Notes: a model not told the origin generated them from the letters alone. Shown: positions 1 through 8,736, counted from the stretch's first letter. The stretch is 64,000 nucleotides of DNA from Actinopolymorpha pittospori (GCF_014873875.1 NZ_JADBEM010000001.1:2790001-2854000), one strand, 5' to 3'. Made by a program: numbers and translations.

Positions 1-83
1 GGTCGGGCCGCTCGGTGAGCACGGCCTCCCCAACCCCCCGGATCCGGCACCGCCTGAGTTTCGACGAGCCTGACCGGTTCGGG

Positions 84-1025
84 CTACGGGAGGTCGAACC
101 GCGCGACGACCGGACGGTGATCGGATCCGGTCTCGTCACGGCGCTGTTCGGGGTCGTCGGTGACGGAGACGATGCCGGTGTCGCCCGTACCGACAGACGA
201 AACCGCGCCGACGAGGACGTGGCTGACCAGCAGATGGTCGATCAGCTCACCGCGGCCGCGATAGATCCGGGAGAAGCGCTGGGCCTCGGGGATCAGTGGC
301 CCGAGGTTCCACAGCCGCTGCGCGTCGCCCTTGTCGGGCCGCTCGAACCCGTCGGTCCCGATCTCCGAGCCGGGCGGGCCGTGCAGGAGTTGCGTGGTCG
401 CGGCCTCCGGCTCGTCGTTCAGGTCGCCGGCCACGATGACGGCGAGATTCTGGCCGTTGTCGTCGAAGAGGCGGGTGACGTACGCGCGGACGGCGGCGGC
501 CTCGGCGGCGCGGCGGTGCAGCGCGTAGGTGGTGTAGCGGGCGCGTTCGTGTTCGTCCCGGGCGTTGAACCGGCCACCGGGGAACGTCAGCAGCTTGCTC
601 TTCAGATGACAGCTGACCACATCGACGGAGGTGTCGCCCAGTTCGACGCGGACTCTCAGCGCGGGTCTCCCCATGTCCGCGAGGGTGCTGCCGTCGTCGT
701 CGACCTGCACCGGCGCGAGCTTGTCCGGGAAGGCGGTGATCTGCTCCACGTCGTGGAGTCGTCGCCGCGAGAAGATCCCGACCCGGATTCCTCGACCGTC
801 GGGATCGGCGAGTTCGCTGTGCCAGCGTCCACCGAACGCCGCGAGCAGGTCGCTCACCGCATCCGGGTCACCGACCTCCTGCACCGCGAGCAGGTCGGGA
901 TCCAGGTGGGAGACCGTGCCGGCCAGCGCGTCCAGTTTCTCGCGGTACGCCGACTGTGACGTCGGTCCGGCCTCGGTTCCCGGGCAGAACAGGTTCTCCA
1001 CGTTCCAGCTCGCGACGGTGACCAC
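84..1025 (-). CDS. Endonuclease/exonuclease/phosphatase family protein
   Basis: A 313-aa protein of the EEP (DNase I/sphingomyelinase-like) metal-dependent phosphodiesterase fold. Seen: WNVENLF at residues 7-13, QEVGDPDA (metal-binding Glu), a mid-protein GDLNDEPE (catalytic Asp-Asn) and the C-terminal GSDHRPV (catalytic Asp-His). I chose the GTG at 1025 because a GAGGGGGA ribosome site sits just upstream and the homologous region begins there; the frame stays open to an ATG at 1178, but that extension is low-complexity. No signal peptide is evident, so its substrate (nucleic acid, lipid or phosphoester) is unknown. It is divergent from the PhoX gene and may share its control region. Confidence 0.85.
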   Translation of the reverse strand: MVTVASWNVENLFCPGTEAGPTSQSAYREKLDALAGTVSHLDPDLLAVQEVGDPDAVSDLLAAFGGRWHSELADPDGRGIRVGIFSRRRLHDVEQITAFPDKLAPVQVDDDGSTLADMGRPALRVRVELGDTSVDVVSCHLKSKLLTFPGGRFNARDEHERARYTTYALHRRAAEAAAVRAYVTRLFDDNGQNLAVIVAGDLNDEPEAATTQLLHGPPGSEIGTDGFERPDKGDAQRLWNLGPLIPEAQRFSRIYRGRGELIDHLLVSHVLVGAVSSVGTGDTGIVSVTDDPEQRRDETGSDHRPVVARFDLP

Positions 1026-1278
1026 GACGTTCCCCCTCGGCTGACCGACGGATGGCCGCGGTCCCATGGCGGCGTCGATGGGCCGCCCGTTGGATACCGG
1101 GCCGCTGCTGCCGACGGTAGAGCGCCGCAGCGGGGCGGTCCTCACCAATCCGTCCTGGTGGGCGGGGGCGAGAGTCACCAGTGCGAACGGGGACGTCTCG
1201 TGACGCTCGAGGGGGTTGCCGATCTCGGCCCGCCCGGAAGCCCTCGACGTGGCTTTGTCCCGCGTCTACCGTTACCGC

Positions 1279-1300
1279 CGTCAATGAATTTCAGATGAAC
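1279..1300 (-). promoter_or_regulatory. Possible PHO box (PhoP direct repeats)
   Basis: Read on the minus strand, two adjacent 11-nt units, GTTCATCTGAA and ATTCATTGACG, resemble the 11-nt direct repeats bound by actinobacterial PhoP (consensus roughly GTTCACC plus four). It lies between the divergent EEP gene and the PhoX-type phosphatase gene, where phosphate control would be expected. The second unit deviates at its first base and I could not score it against a matrix, so this is suggestive only. Confidence 0.4.
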
Positions 1301-1370
1301 GGGAGTCGTCGAAGAAGCGATCTGGCCGCCTGGCAGCGTCGCTGCGAGGCCTACGCGCGAGGAGGATCAC

Positions 1371-2744
1371 ATGGACGTGACCCGACGTGAAGTGCTGTCC
1401 CGCTCCGGAACTCTCGGACTCGGCATCGTCGTGACAGGCACGCTCGGCGCATTGTTCGCCGCGAATCCTGCCGCTGGCTCGTCCGGTCCCGAGGTCGGCT
1501 ACGGTCCGCTGGTTCCGGATCGTCGCGGCATCCTCGACCTACCACGCGGATTCCGATACCGAATCCTCAGCAGGGAAGGTGATCAGCTCCGCTCCGGCGG
1601 CGGCAACGTACCGAGCCGCTTCGACGGGATGGGCTCCTTCGCCGGACCTGCCAGGACGACCCTGCTGGTCCGCAACCACGAGTGCCGGGTCGGGGTACCC
1701 CACCCGGTTCGCGCGGCGACCACCCACACCTACGACCCGATGGGACCTGGAGGCACGAGCACGCTCCGCGTGCGGGCGGGCTCGATCACGCAGGAGTACG
1801 TCAGTCTCGCGGGCACCTACGTGAACTGCGCCGGAGGCATCACGCCCTGGGGAACGTGGCTCACCTGCGAGGAGACCGAGGATCCGCCACCTGGCAGCAC
1901 GATGAGCCACGGCTGGATCTTCGAGGTCGACCCGTTCGACCATGCCCGCAACGCCGGGCCCACCCCGCTCACGGCGATGGGACGCTTCCAGCACGAGGCC
2001 GTCGCGATCGACCCGCGGACCGGTGTGGTCTATGAGACGGAGGACGCGTTCGTCCAGCCGTTCGGGCTCTTCTACCGCTTCCTGCCCGAGCGCCCCCTCG
2101 GTGGTCACGGCAGCCTCCGCGCCGGCGGAACCCTCGAGGCGATGCGGGTCCGTGACCTCCCCGACCTGTCGCTGGTGCAGGAACCTGGAACGACGTTCAC
2201 CGACATCGAGTGGGTGCGGGTGCCCGACCCGGAGGCGACCACCACCTCGACACGGCTGCAGGACTACGGTCCCGCCGGGATCACCCGGGGCCAGAAACTC
2301 GAAGGCGCCTACTGGGGCGATGGTTCGGCGTACTTCGTCTCCAGCTACGCCCGGGACAACGAAGGGTCCAGCGCCAACCACGACGGTCAGGTCTGGCGCT
2401 ACGACCCCCGTGCCAGCACCCTCGAACTCGTGGTCGTCTTCGGCTACGACCCCGCCGAGCAGGTCACCGAAGGTCCGGACAACATCGCGCTCTCACCATA
2501 TGGCGGCCTGATGGTGTGCGAGGACCTTGGCGGTGACAACTACGTGCTCGGTACGACGGCGGCCGGGGAGACCTTCCCGATCGCGAGGAACCGGCTCAAC
2601 ATCGGCAGCGACGCCGAACCGGAGTACGGCGAGTTCGCGGGCGCGGCGTTCTCCGCCGACGGTAGGACGCTCTACTTCAACGTCTACAACCCGGGGACGA
2701 CGTTCGCGGTCACCGGCCCCTGGGCCCGCCAGAGCGACTCCTGA
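1371..2744 (+). CDS. PhoX family phosphatase (DUF839), Tat-exported
   Basis: A 457-aa member of the PhoX/DUF839 family: iron- and calcium-dependent beta-propeller alkaline phosphatases that release phosphate from phosphomonoesters outside the cytoplasm. The N-terminus has a Tat signal (TRREVLSRSG, then a hydrophobic run to AAGSS near residue 38). Family landmarks seen include FDGMGSF, LLVRNHE, GGITPWGTWLTCEET near residue 150, GRFQHEAV, and a late GPDNI...CEDLGGDNY stretch. The ATG at 1371 follows a strong GAGGAGGA site. The gene is monocistronic, with a PHO-like repeat about 70-90 bp upstream. Broad family assignment is solid; the exact substrate is not known. Confidence 0.88.
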   Translation: MDVTRREVLSRSGTLGLGIVVTGTLGALFAANPAAGSSGPEVGYGPLVPDRRGILDLPRGFRYRILSREGDQLRSGGGNVPSRFDGMGSFAGPARTTLLVRNHECRVGVPHPVRAATTHTYDPMGPGGTSTLRVRAGSITQEYVSLAGTYVNCAGGITPWGTWLTCEETEDPPPGSTMSHGWIFEVDPFDHARNAGPTPLTAMGRFQHEAVAIDPRTGVVYETEDAFVQPFGLFYRFLPERPLGGHGSLRAGGTLEAMRVRDLPDLSLVQEPGTTFTDIEWVRVPDPEATTTSTRLQDYGPAGITRGQKLEGAYWGDGSAYFVSSYARDNEGSSANHDGQVWRYDPRASTLELVVVFGYDPAEQVTEGPDNIALSPYGGLMVCEDLGGDNYVLGTTAAGETFPIARNRLNIGSDAEPEYGEFAGAAFSADGRTLYFNVYNPGTTFAVTGPWARQSDS

Positions 2745-2783
2745 CCCACCCCATGTGTCGAGTGGAGGTGAGGGGCCGCTCGA

Positions 2784-3683
2784 TCAGGCGGACGGCGTGT
2801 AGGGGGAGAGAAGGCCGCCGAGGCCGACGCGTCGGAGGAACTCCGCGCGGGTGCGGTCCGCGACGTCGCTGACCTCCTCCGATCCGTCGTTGGCAGGGTC
2901 GACGTGGACCCGGAACGGTCGCTCGCCGTGCGGAGTGTCGACGAGCTTCACGACCGCGTCGGCCACCATGGACACGTCCGCGTCCGGCGGAGCGATCGCG
3001 GCGAGACGCTGCGAAACCTGATCCACCAGGCCGGCGTACCTTTCCTCGTACGCGGCGACGACACTCTGGTCGGCGGGGTGCCCGCTGTTCGCGAAGTGGC
3101 TCGTGCCGTGGGTGAAGGAACCCGGTACGACGATGCTGGTCTCGATGTCGAAGCGGGCCAGCTCCGCGGCGTAGCTGACGGCGAGGGCGTCCATGGCGGC
3201 CTTGGCGGCGAAGTACGGGCCGAGGTATGGCGGTGTGCCGCCCTTGGTGCTGCTGGAACCGATCCACAACAGCAGCGCCTCGCCTCGTGAACGCAGGTGC
3301 GGGAGCGCGGCGCGGTTGACACGCTGGGTGCCGAGCACGTTCGTGTCGTACACCGCGGCGATCTGCTCCGGGGTGAACGCCTCGGCGGGGCCGGTGACCA
3401 TGTGGCCCGCGTTGTGGATCACGACGTCAATGACGCCTTGCTCGGAGAGAACGGTCGCGATCGCGGCGTCGACCGACTCCTGCGACAGTACGTCCAACTC
3501 GACGGTGCGCAGGTCGACTCCGTGCGCACTGGCGTACGCCGCCGCGTCGTTGACCCGCGAGGTGTTCCGGCCCGCGGTGTCACGCATCGCGGCGTACACC
3601 GTGTGGCCGGCGTCGGCGAGGGCTCGTGCGCTCAGCGCCCCGAAGCCCGAGCTGGCGCCGGTGATGATGATGGATTTTCCCAT
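2784..3683 (-). CDS. SDR family oxidoreductase
   Basis: A 299-aa classical/extended short-chain dehydrogenase. Seen: cofactor loop TGASSGFG (residues 8-15), DVIHNAG-type motif VIHNAGH, catalytic Ser in IGSSSTKG, and YFAAK as the YxxxK pair. The C-terminal ~70 residues extend beyond the classical core, as in SDRs with their own lid. It lies 117 bp downstream of the zinc alcohol dehydrogenase on the same strand, so the two are probably co-transcribed and may act on related alcohol/carbonyl substrates. Substrate unknown. It ends convergently 39 bp from the PhoX gene. Confidence 0.88.
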   Translation of the reverse strand: MGKSIIITGASSGFGALSARALADAGHTVYAAMRDTAGRNTSRVNDAAAYASAHGVDLRTVELDVLSQESVDAAIATVLSEQGVIDVVIHNAGHMVTGPAEAFTPEQIAAVYDTNVLGTQRVNRAALPHLRSRGEALLLWIGSSSTKGGTPPYLGPYFAAKAAMDALAVSYAAELARFDIETSIVVPGSFTHGTSHFANSGHPADQSVVAAYEERYAGLVDQVSQRLAAIAPPDADVSMVADAVVKLVDTPHGERPFRVHVDPANDGSEEVSDVADRTRAEFLRRVGLGGLLSPYTPSA

Positions 3684-3800
3684 GACAGAACCTCAGGTCG
3701 TCGGCTGCGTTGACGTCCCGGCCGGAGGAGGACACGGCTGGGTGTGGGCACGATCGGACACGACCGTGCCGGGTGACGTGGGTGTGGGTCGGGTCGGCGG

Positions 3801-4811
3801 TCAGTCGAAGGTGATGACCGAACGGATGCCGCTGCCACCTCTGCCGAGGGCCTCGAGGGCGTCGGGCGCCTCGTCCAGGGTGATCGGGTTGTACTCGGGA
3901 AGAATGCCGTGCATCGCGGAGAACGCGAGGGTGTCCCGCAGGTCGTGCGGAGACCCGGACGGCGAAGCCATCACTCGCAGCCGGTTGAGGACCATCGGCT
4001 GGGTGGGCAGATTCAGCGGCTCCGAGCCGTACCCGCACAGCAGCAGGGTCCCGTCGGGAGCCAGGCCGCCAAGGGTCGCCGCAGCCGCGGAGGTGGAGGG
4101 AGACGCGTTCAGGATGAGGTTCGCGCCGCCGTCCCAGGCTTTGAGCGCGGCGGCGGGGTCGGAGTCCTCGGTGGCGATGAAGAGTTCGGCGCCGAGTTGC
4201 TTGGCGCGATCCTCGCCGCGGCGGGAGCGGCCGAGGACAGCGACGCGGGCGCCCATCGCCTTGGCGTACTGGATGGCCAGGGCCCCGATGCCCCCGGTGC
4301 CGATGACCGCGACCCGCGAGGTGGCGTCGGCGCCCCCCTTACGCAGGCCGTTGAACGCCGTCAGGCCGGCGCACATTAGTGGCGCGGCGGCCACCGGGTC
4401 GAGTCCTTCCGGCAGGGGAGTGACGAAGTCGGCCTTGAAGACGGCGTACTCCGCATAACCTCCGTTGACGACGATGCCCGTGATCCGCTTGTGGGGGCAC
4501 AGGATCTGCTCGCCGCGGGCGCAGTAGTCGCAGTGGCCGTCCGAGTCGTACAGGAACTGCGCGCCGACCGGCGTACCGACCGCCGGCCAGGTGACGTCAG
4601 GCCCGACCGCCGCGATCGTGGCCGTGATCTCGTGGCCGGGCACGACCGGGAACCGGGCGAAGGCGTAGTGGCCACGTACCAGGTTCAGGTCGGAGAAGCA
4701 GACGCCACAGGCCGTCATCTTGAGGAGGACCTCACCCGGACCAGGCTCGGGCACCTCCAGCTCTGTCAGGGACAGCGGGGTGTCGACCGCGGTGGCGATG
4801 GCAGCGCGCAT
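3801..4811 (-). CDS. Zinc-dependent alcohol dehydrogenase (MDR family)
   Basis: A 336-aa medium-chain dehydrogenase: N-terminal GroES-like domain with CGVCFSD (catalytic Zn Cys) and PGHEI (His-Glu), and a C-terminal Rossmann domain with GTGGIGALA. The structural-zinc lobe reads HCDYCARGEQILC; compared with the usual four cysteines the first is missing (Asp at that place), so structural zinc binding may be altered. The ATG at 4811 is preceded by a GAGGAG site; the longer open frame upstream has no support. Likely first gene of a two-gene operon with the downstream SDR. NAD(P)-dependent alcohol/aldehyde interconversion is expected from the family. Confidence 0.88.
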   Translation of the reverse strand: MRAAIATAVDTPLSLTELEVPEPGPGEVLLKMTACGVCFSDLNLVRGHYAFARFPVVPGHEITATIAAVGPDVTWPAVGTPVGAQFLYDSDGHCDYCARGEQILCPHKRITGIVVNGGYAEYAVFKADFVTPLPEGLDPVAAAPLMCAGLTAFNGLRKGGADATSRVAVIGTGGIGALAIQYAKAMGARVAVLGRSRRGEDRAKQLGAELFIATEDSDPAAALKAWDGGANLILNASPSTSAAAATLGGLAPDGTLLLCGYGSEPLNLPTQPMVLNRLRVMASPSGSPHDLRDTLAFSAMHGILPEYNPITLDEAPDALEALGRGGSGIRSVITFD

Positions 4812-5235
4812 GAGGTACTCCTCGACTCGGTGCTGGTTCCTGCGTCGCCCCATCGGTCACGAACCGTGTTGTCGTGACAGGTAGCGATATTCGGCCCAGC
4901 CTTGGTTCGACCCGTTGGGAGCACGGTCCGCCGGACGCACGTGCTCTCTGGCGTCAGTCTTTCACCGACGCCAGGTGCGGGTCCAAGGCTTCTTGCGACG
5001 CCATCGATGTCGTCTGAGCATCACCACAAACGGTTACGAACCCCGCGGCCGCGCGCGGAGTCCGACCCTCGGATCGATGTGGCGTGAACATCGATCGCCC
5101 ACATGGACTCCCTCGGCGGGCGTCCCCGCATCGGTTCCAGGTGTCGGCCCTGCTCTTCCGCCTCGTCGGAATACCCGTGGGGGGTATGTGGTTGGCGTTG
5201 CCGACAGAACTGTTCCGCGCCTCCCGGAGGAACCG
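4812..5235. other. 424-bp intergenic region upstream of divergent ADH and DUF4396 genes
   Basis: No convincing gene. It holds an 8-bp perfect hairpin (CTGGCGTC 4948-4955 with GACGCCAG 4967-4974, 11-nt loop) without a T tract, and the copper-type operator at 5171-5187. The rest shows no recognisable motif. Confidence 0.5.
5171..5187 (+). promoter_or_regulatory. CsoR/RicR-type copper operator
   Basis: ATACCCGTGGGGGGTAT is a 17-bp palindrome with arms ATACCC/GGGTAT around five bases. It matches the TACCC-N5-GGGTA motif described for the copper-sensing repressor RicR in mycobacteria and similar CsoR sites. It ends 49 bp before the start codon of the His-rich DUF4396 membrane protein, a position suited to repression relieved by Cu(I). 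No csoR/ricR gene lies in the window, so regulation in trans is inferred. Confidence 0.7.
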
Positions 5236-5754
5236 ATGCACCAGTCGGCAGACGAGTCTGACCACACTCGCCACCAGCAGCACCGGCGACACCAGCATGA
5301 TGAGCATCAGCACGGTGGACACGCGAGCTGGCGGACCGCGGCCCAGGCAACCGCGCACTGCCTCACCGGCTGTGCCATCGGCGAGATCCTGGGCATGGTC
5401 GTCGGTACGTCGCTGGCGTTGCACAACGGCGCGACCGTCGCGGTGTCCATCGCGCTGGCGTTCGTCTTCGGCTACGCGCTCACCATGCGCGGCGTCCTCC
5501 GCGCCGGGTTGCCGGTCCGTCAGGCCCTGAAGGTCGCGCTCGCCGCCGACACCGTTTCGATCGCCGTCATGGAGATCATCGACAACACCGTCATGGTCGC
5601 GGTGCCGGGCGCGATGGACGCGGGCCTTGCCACCGCGTTGTTCTGGGTGGCGCTGGCGTTCTCGCTGTTGCTCGCGTTCGTCCTGACCGTGCCCGTCAAC
5701 CGCTGGATGATCGCGCGCGGTCGTGGCCACGCGGTGGTCCACGCGTACCACTGA
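5236..5754 (+). CDS. DUF4396 domain membrane protein with His-rich N-terminus
   Basis: A 172-aa protein. Residues 1-30 are unusually rich in His (HTRHQQHRRHQHDEHQHGGH), a likely metal-binding tail. The rest is the DUF4396 membrane domain: about four hydrophobic segments, with HCLTGCAIGE at the start and NTVM...NRWMIARG in the later helices. The ATG at 5236 follows CGGAGGAACC; the frame is open further upstream but without a start signal. With the TACCC-N5-GGGTA operator 49 bp upstream, a role in copper handling (binding or export) is a reasonable inference; the biochemical function of DUF4396 is not established. Confidence 0.85.
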   Translation: MHQSADESDHTRHQQHRRHQHDEHQHGGHASWRTAAQATAHCLTGCAIGEILGMVVGTSLALHNGATVAVSIALAFVFGYALTMRGVLRAGLPVRQALKVALAADTVSIAVMEIIDNTVMVAVPGAMDAGLATALFWVALAFSLLLAFVLTVPVNRWMIARGRGHAVVHAYH

Positions 5755-5777
5755 CGACCGGTGACGCGACGCCCACA

Positions 5778-5816
5778 GTGCCTGCCAGGCCCGCCTCCGT
5801 GCGACCTGGCAGGCAC
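5778..5816. terminator. Hairpin between convergent genes
   Basis: Perfect 12-bp stem GTGCCTGCCAGG / CCTGGCAGGCAC with a 15-nt loop, lying exactly between the convergent ends of the DUF4396 and RNHCP genes. No T run, as is common for actinobacterial terminators; symmetrical, so it could serve both strands. Confidence 0.75.
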
Positions 5817-5830
5817 GTCCAGGTCGTGTC

Positions 5831-6175
5831 CTAGTCGTCCTGCGGGCGTTGGAGCGGGAAGGGCGGCATCGTCAGCGGGAGAGCCGCGAGGCGTACCAGT
5901 AAGAGGACGTTGTCGTCGCCGGCGGTGCGGTTGAGGCGCAGTCGCCCGCACTTCAGGCAACGGTGGATCAGAACCCAGCGACCCTGACCGCGCACCGTCA
6001 CGGCGATGGGTTCCATCCCGCCGGGGCACTCGGCCTTACGGTCGCCGGGGGTGTTGCGATCGAGGTGTCTCGACCACAGACAGCTGGGACAGTGATTGCG
6101 ATGCGTCGTACCTGGCGCGTCGAGAGAGACCTCTACGCCACAGTGTCCGCACTGAAAGGAACGCGCGAATGCCAA
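5831..6175 (-). CDS. RNHCP domain protein
   Basis: A 114-aa member of the RNHCP family, named after its RNHCP motif, here RNHCPSCLWS at residues 26-35. It has two treble-clef-like cysteine sets: CGHCG near residue 9 with CPSC, then CPGG and HRCLKCG near residue 72, followed by NRTAGDDN. The pattern suggests a small zinc-binding cytosolic protein. Function is unknown for the family. Convergent with DUF4396 across a hairpin. Confidence 0.88.
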   Translation of the reverse strand: MAFARSFQCGHCGVEVSLDAPGTTHRNHCPSCLWSRHLDRNTPGDRKAECPGGMEPIAVTVRGQGRWVLIHRCLKCGRLRLNRTAGDDNVLLLVRLAALPLTMPPFPLQRPQDD

Positions 6176-6355
6176 GGAAGACCTTTCGGAGCGAGGGTTT
6201 CAGGCTGGAGTGACACGGCTCGCCTCCTTTCGGTCCAGGTGCTCGATCAGGAGCTGACAGCAGAACAGGAACCCGCCCGGGGCGTCAATCGAATATCGCC
6301 GCGGCGCGGGGTTCGGGGGGTTGGTTGGCGTGCGTCGTTGCTGGGGCGGGCGTTC

Positions 6356-6928
6356 CTAGCGGAGCAGGGTGCCGAACACCACGTCGAAGAACGGATTCAG
6401 GGCGTCCGCGGACCGGTCCGAACGCGCGGAGATGAGCGTGCCCTCCCAGGCGTTGAGGATGAACCGGGCCATGGTCTCGGCGTCGATGTCGGCGCTGACC
6501 GTGCCGGTTTCCTGGGCTTCGCGGATCGCGCCCGACAAAGCGGTGGCCCACCGCTGCAAGCTCTGCCCTACGGCCTCGCGGATCACCTCGCTGTGGTCGA
6601 CGATCTCGGTGCCGAAGTCGCCGAAGAGGCAGCCGCGGGTGCACTTCAGGTCGACGATCTCGTCGCGGAGGAACTCGAAGTAGCGGCGCAGTCGGACGAG
6701 GGGCTCGACGCTGGTGTCCTCGAGATCCTGCAACCGACGGCTGGCGCCGTACTTCTCCAGCGCGACGACGGCCAGGTCCTCCTTGCTGGAGAAGTGGTTG
6801 TAGAACGAGCCCTTGGGTACGCCCGCCGTGTCCGTGATGTCCTTCACGCCGGCGGCGTTGAAGCCCCGTGCGTGGAAGCGATCGACCGCCGCGTCGACGA
6901 TCTGTTCCCGCATGCTCCGCCTGGCCAT
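6356..6928 (-). CDS. TetR/AcrR family regulator
   Basis: A 190-aa TetR-type repressor. N-terminal HTH at residues 10-55 with VKDITDTAGVPKGSFYNHFSSKEDL-like sequence (TetR signature), and a C-terminal ligand domain of the TetR_C_6/YxaF-like type. ATG at 6928 follows AGGAGGCTCCG. It is divergent from a zinc alcohol dehydrogenase, and a GACCGGTC palindrome lies inside that gene's promoter; it most likely represses it and possibly itself. Several relatives (NemR/AcuR class) respond to reactive electrophiles, but the ligand here is unknown. Confidence 0.88.
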   Translation of the reverse strand: MARRSMREQIVDAAVDRFHARGFNAAGVKDITDTAGVPKGSFYNHFSSKEDLAVVALEKYGASRRLQDLEDTSVEPLVRLRRYFEFLRDEIVDLKCTRGCLFGDFGTEIVDHSEVIREAVGQSLQRWATALSGAIREAQETGTVSADIDAETMARFILNAWEGTLISARSDRSADALNPFFDVVFGTLLR

Positions 6929-7036
6929 CGGAGCCTCCTTGCCGCAAGATGACCGTTCGTCTCGCGGTCAGGGTAACCCACGTCCTCGGCGGTGGCCTTG
7001 TGGTGTTCGTTACGCCCTCTCCGCGCCGGAGCAGCC

Positions 7037-7066
7037 TTGACAGCATCTAAGACGACCGGTCATATT
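7037..7066 (+). promoter_or_regulatory. Promoter with embedded palindrome upstream of alcohol dehydrogenase
   Basis: TTGACA (7037-7042) and CATATT (7061-7066) are spaced 18 bp, a good sigma-70-type promoter. GACCGGTC (7051-7061 region) sits between them, placing a probable TetR operator under the polymerase. The resulting leader is about 160 nt and carries a 15-bp tandem repeat (CACTCACACCGACAC, 7162-7191). No other gene is visible in the 307-bp gap 6929-7235. Confidence 0.6.
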
Positions 7067-7235
7067 GTCTCCGTTCGACTCCCGCACGGGTCGGCCCGCC
7101 GTCCAGCCAGGGGCCCGAGAAGCCCGGCCGGACCGGCAACACGACGTGCACGAGGTGCACCCACTCACACCGACACCACTCACACCGACGCCGCCAGAAC
7201 CTGACCTCGGCGGCGTCCTCGTCCTGAGGAGACAC

Positions 7236-8252
7236 ATGTCCACCTACCGCGCGTTCCAGGTGACCGGATCCCGGAACTTCGAGCTCGTCACCCGGGAGGT
7301 CACAGCTCCGCCCGTGGGCCAGGTGCGGATCAGGGTGGAGAGCTGCGGGGTCTGCCACTCCGACGCCCTGGCCGCCGAAGGGCTGCGGGCCGACCCGAGC
7401 CGGCCGATCGTTCCGGGCCACGAGATCGTCGGCGTCATCGAAGCGGTCGGCGACGGCGTGACCGCGTGGCACGTCGGCGACCGGGTCGGCGTCGGCTACC
7501 TGGCCGGTCACTGCGGCGAGTGCGAGAGCTGCCGGCGCGGCGACTTCGTGAACTGCGTCAACCAGGAGCAGACAGGCACGACCGTCGACGGTGGGTACGC
7601 CGAGGTCGTCACGGCGAGGACCAGCGGACTGGTCCGGATTCCCGACGGCATGGCGTCGGTCCAGGCCGCACCACTTCTGTGCGCGGGCCTCACCACGCTG
7701 AGCGCGCTGCGGCAGGCCGGCGGCCGTCCGGGAGCACTGGTCGCGGTCCAGGGAATCGGCGGCCTCGGCCACCTCGGAGTGCAGTACGCCAACCGGCTCG
7801 GCTACCGCGTCGCGGCCATCGCGCGCGGGCCGGGGAAGGCCTCACTGGCGGTCCAACTCGGCGCGGACGAGTACATCGACAGCACCGCCGAGGACCCGGC
7901 CGAGGCGCTGCAGCGGTTGGGCGGCGCCAGCGCCATCCTGGCGACGGCCGCGAGCGGTGGCTCCATGACCCCGCTGATCCGCGGTCTCGCGCCGCGCGGT
8001 CGCCTGCTCGTCCTGGGCGCGGCGCAGGACCCCATCTCCGTCTCGACCCCGGACCTCATCTTCGGCACCCGCACCATCACGGGCAGCCTCACCGGCAGCG
8101 CGATCGAGAACGAGGACAACCTCGCGTTCAGCGCCCGCCACGACATCCGTCCGATGACCGAGACGATGCCGCTCACCGAGGCGCCGAAGGCGTACGAGCG
8201 CATGATGGCCGGCCAGGCGCGGTTCCGCATCGTGCTCGACCCGGCCGCCTGA
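7236..8252 (+). CDS. Zinc-dependent alcohol dehydrogenase
   Basis: A 338-aa MDR-family dehydrogenase. The catalytic zinc motif CGVCHSD is at residues 37-43, PGHEIVGVIE follows, and all four structural-zinc cysteines are present (HCGECESCRRGDFVNC). The Rossmann loop is GIGGLGHLG. ATG at 7236 is preceded by GAGGAGACAC. It probably oxidises primary alcohols or reduces aldehydes with NAD(P). The divergent TetR gene and the palindrome inside the promoter suggest substrate- or electrophile-induced expression. Confidence 0.88.
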   Translation: MSTYRAFQVTGSRNFELVTREVTAPPVGQVRIRVESCGVCHSDALAAEGLRADPSRPIVPGHEIVGVIEAVGDGVTAWHVGDRVGVGYLAGHCGECESCRRGDFVNCVNQEQTGTTVDGGYAEVVTARTSGLVRIPDGMASVQAAPLLCAGLTTLSALRQAGGRPGALVAVQGIGGLGHLGVQYANRLGYRVAAIARGPGKASLAVQLGADEYIDSTAEDPAEALQRLGGASAILATAASGGSMTPLIRGLAPRGRLLVLGAAQDPISVSTPDLIFGTRTITGSLTGSAIENEDNLAFSARHDIRPMTETMPLTEAPKAYERMMAGQARFRIVLDPAA

Positions 8253-8278
8253 CGCCTGCGAAGGCGCGCCGCCGGGCC

Positions 8279-8315
8279 TGGGAGCGCGGTTCAGAAGCGC
8301 TGAATCGCGCTCCCA
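8279..8315. terminator. Strong hairpin between convergent genes
   Basis: A 16-bp stem (TGGGAGCGCGGTTCAG with CTGAATCGCGCTCCCA, one G-U wobble) and a 5-nt loop between the ends of the alcohol dehydrogenase and the VOC gene; likely bidirectional terminator. Confidence 0.8.
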
Positions 8316-8343
8316 GAACCTCCGTGCGTCGCCGGCCCGGCGC

Positions 8344-8736
8344 TCAGGAGGAGTCGACGTAGAGACAGAAGGGATGCCCGGCCGGATCGAGGAGCACTCG
8401 CACGTCGTCCTGCGGTTGGTGGTCGGGGAGAGTCGCCCCCATCTCGACCGCATGAGCCACGGCCGCATCGAGGTCGCCGACCTCAACGTCCAGATGGATC
8501 ATCATCTGCTGCCGACCATCGACCGCGGGCCAGACCGGTCGCGCGTACTCCGCCGAGTGCTGAGGCTGAACCGCCAGGTAGGCGTTGCCCTCAGGCGCCG
8601 CCAAGGTCACCTCGTTCGGCTCGTCCCGGTAGACCTCCCAGTCGAGCAGTTCGGCGTAGAACCTCCCCAGCGCGCGTACGTCCGGCGCATCGAGCACCAC
8701 GCCCCAGTAATGACCATTCGAGCGTCCACGAACCAT
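8344..8736 (-). CDS. VOC family protein
   Basis: A 130-aa vicinal-oxygen-chelate fold protein of the glyoxalase/bleomycin-resistance superfamily. Seen: GVVLDAPDVRALGRFYAELL at the first beta-alpha unit, MIHLDVEVGDLDAAVAHA at the second, and a closing DPAGHPFCLY with the typical Gly-His-Pro-Phe. ATG at 8736 follows a perfect GGAGGTGA site; the open frame upstream to 9015 is not needed. Metal ligands are partial, and the substrate cannot be assigned. Confidence 0.88.
   Translation of the reverse strand: MVRGRSNGHYWGVVLDAPDVRALGRFYAELLDWEVYRDEPNEVTLAAPEGNAYLAVQPQHSAEYARPVWPAVDGRQQMMIHLDVEVGDLDAAVAHAVEMGATLPDHQPQDDVRVLLDPAGHPFCLYVDSS

Noticed and set aside
1..83. Tail of a gene entering from the left edge
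   Set aside because: A stop at 16-18 could end one, but five codons are too few to support it.
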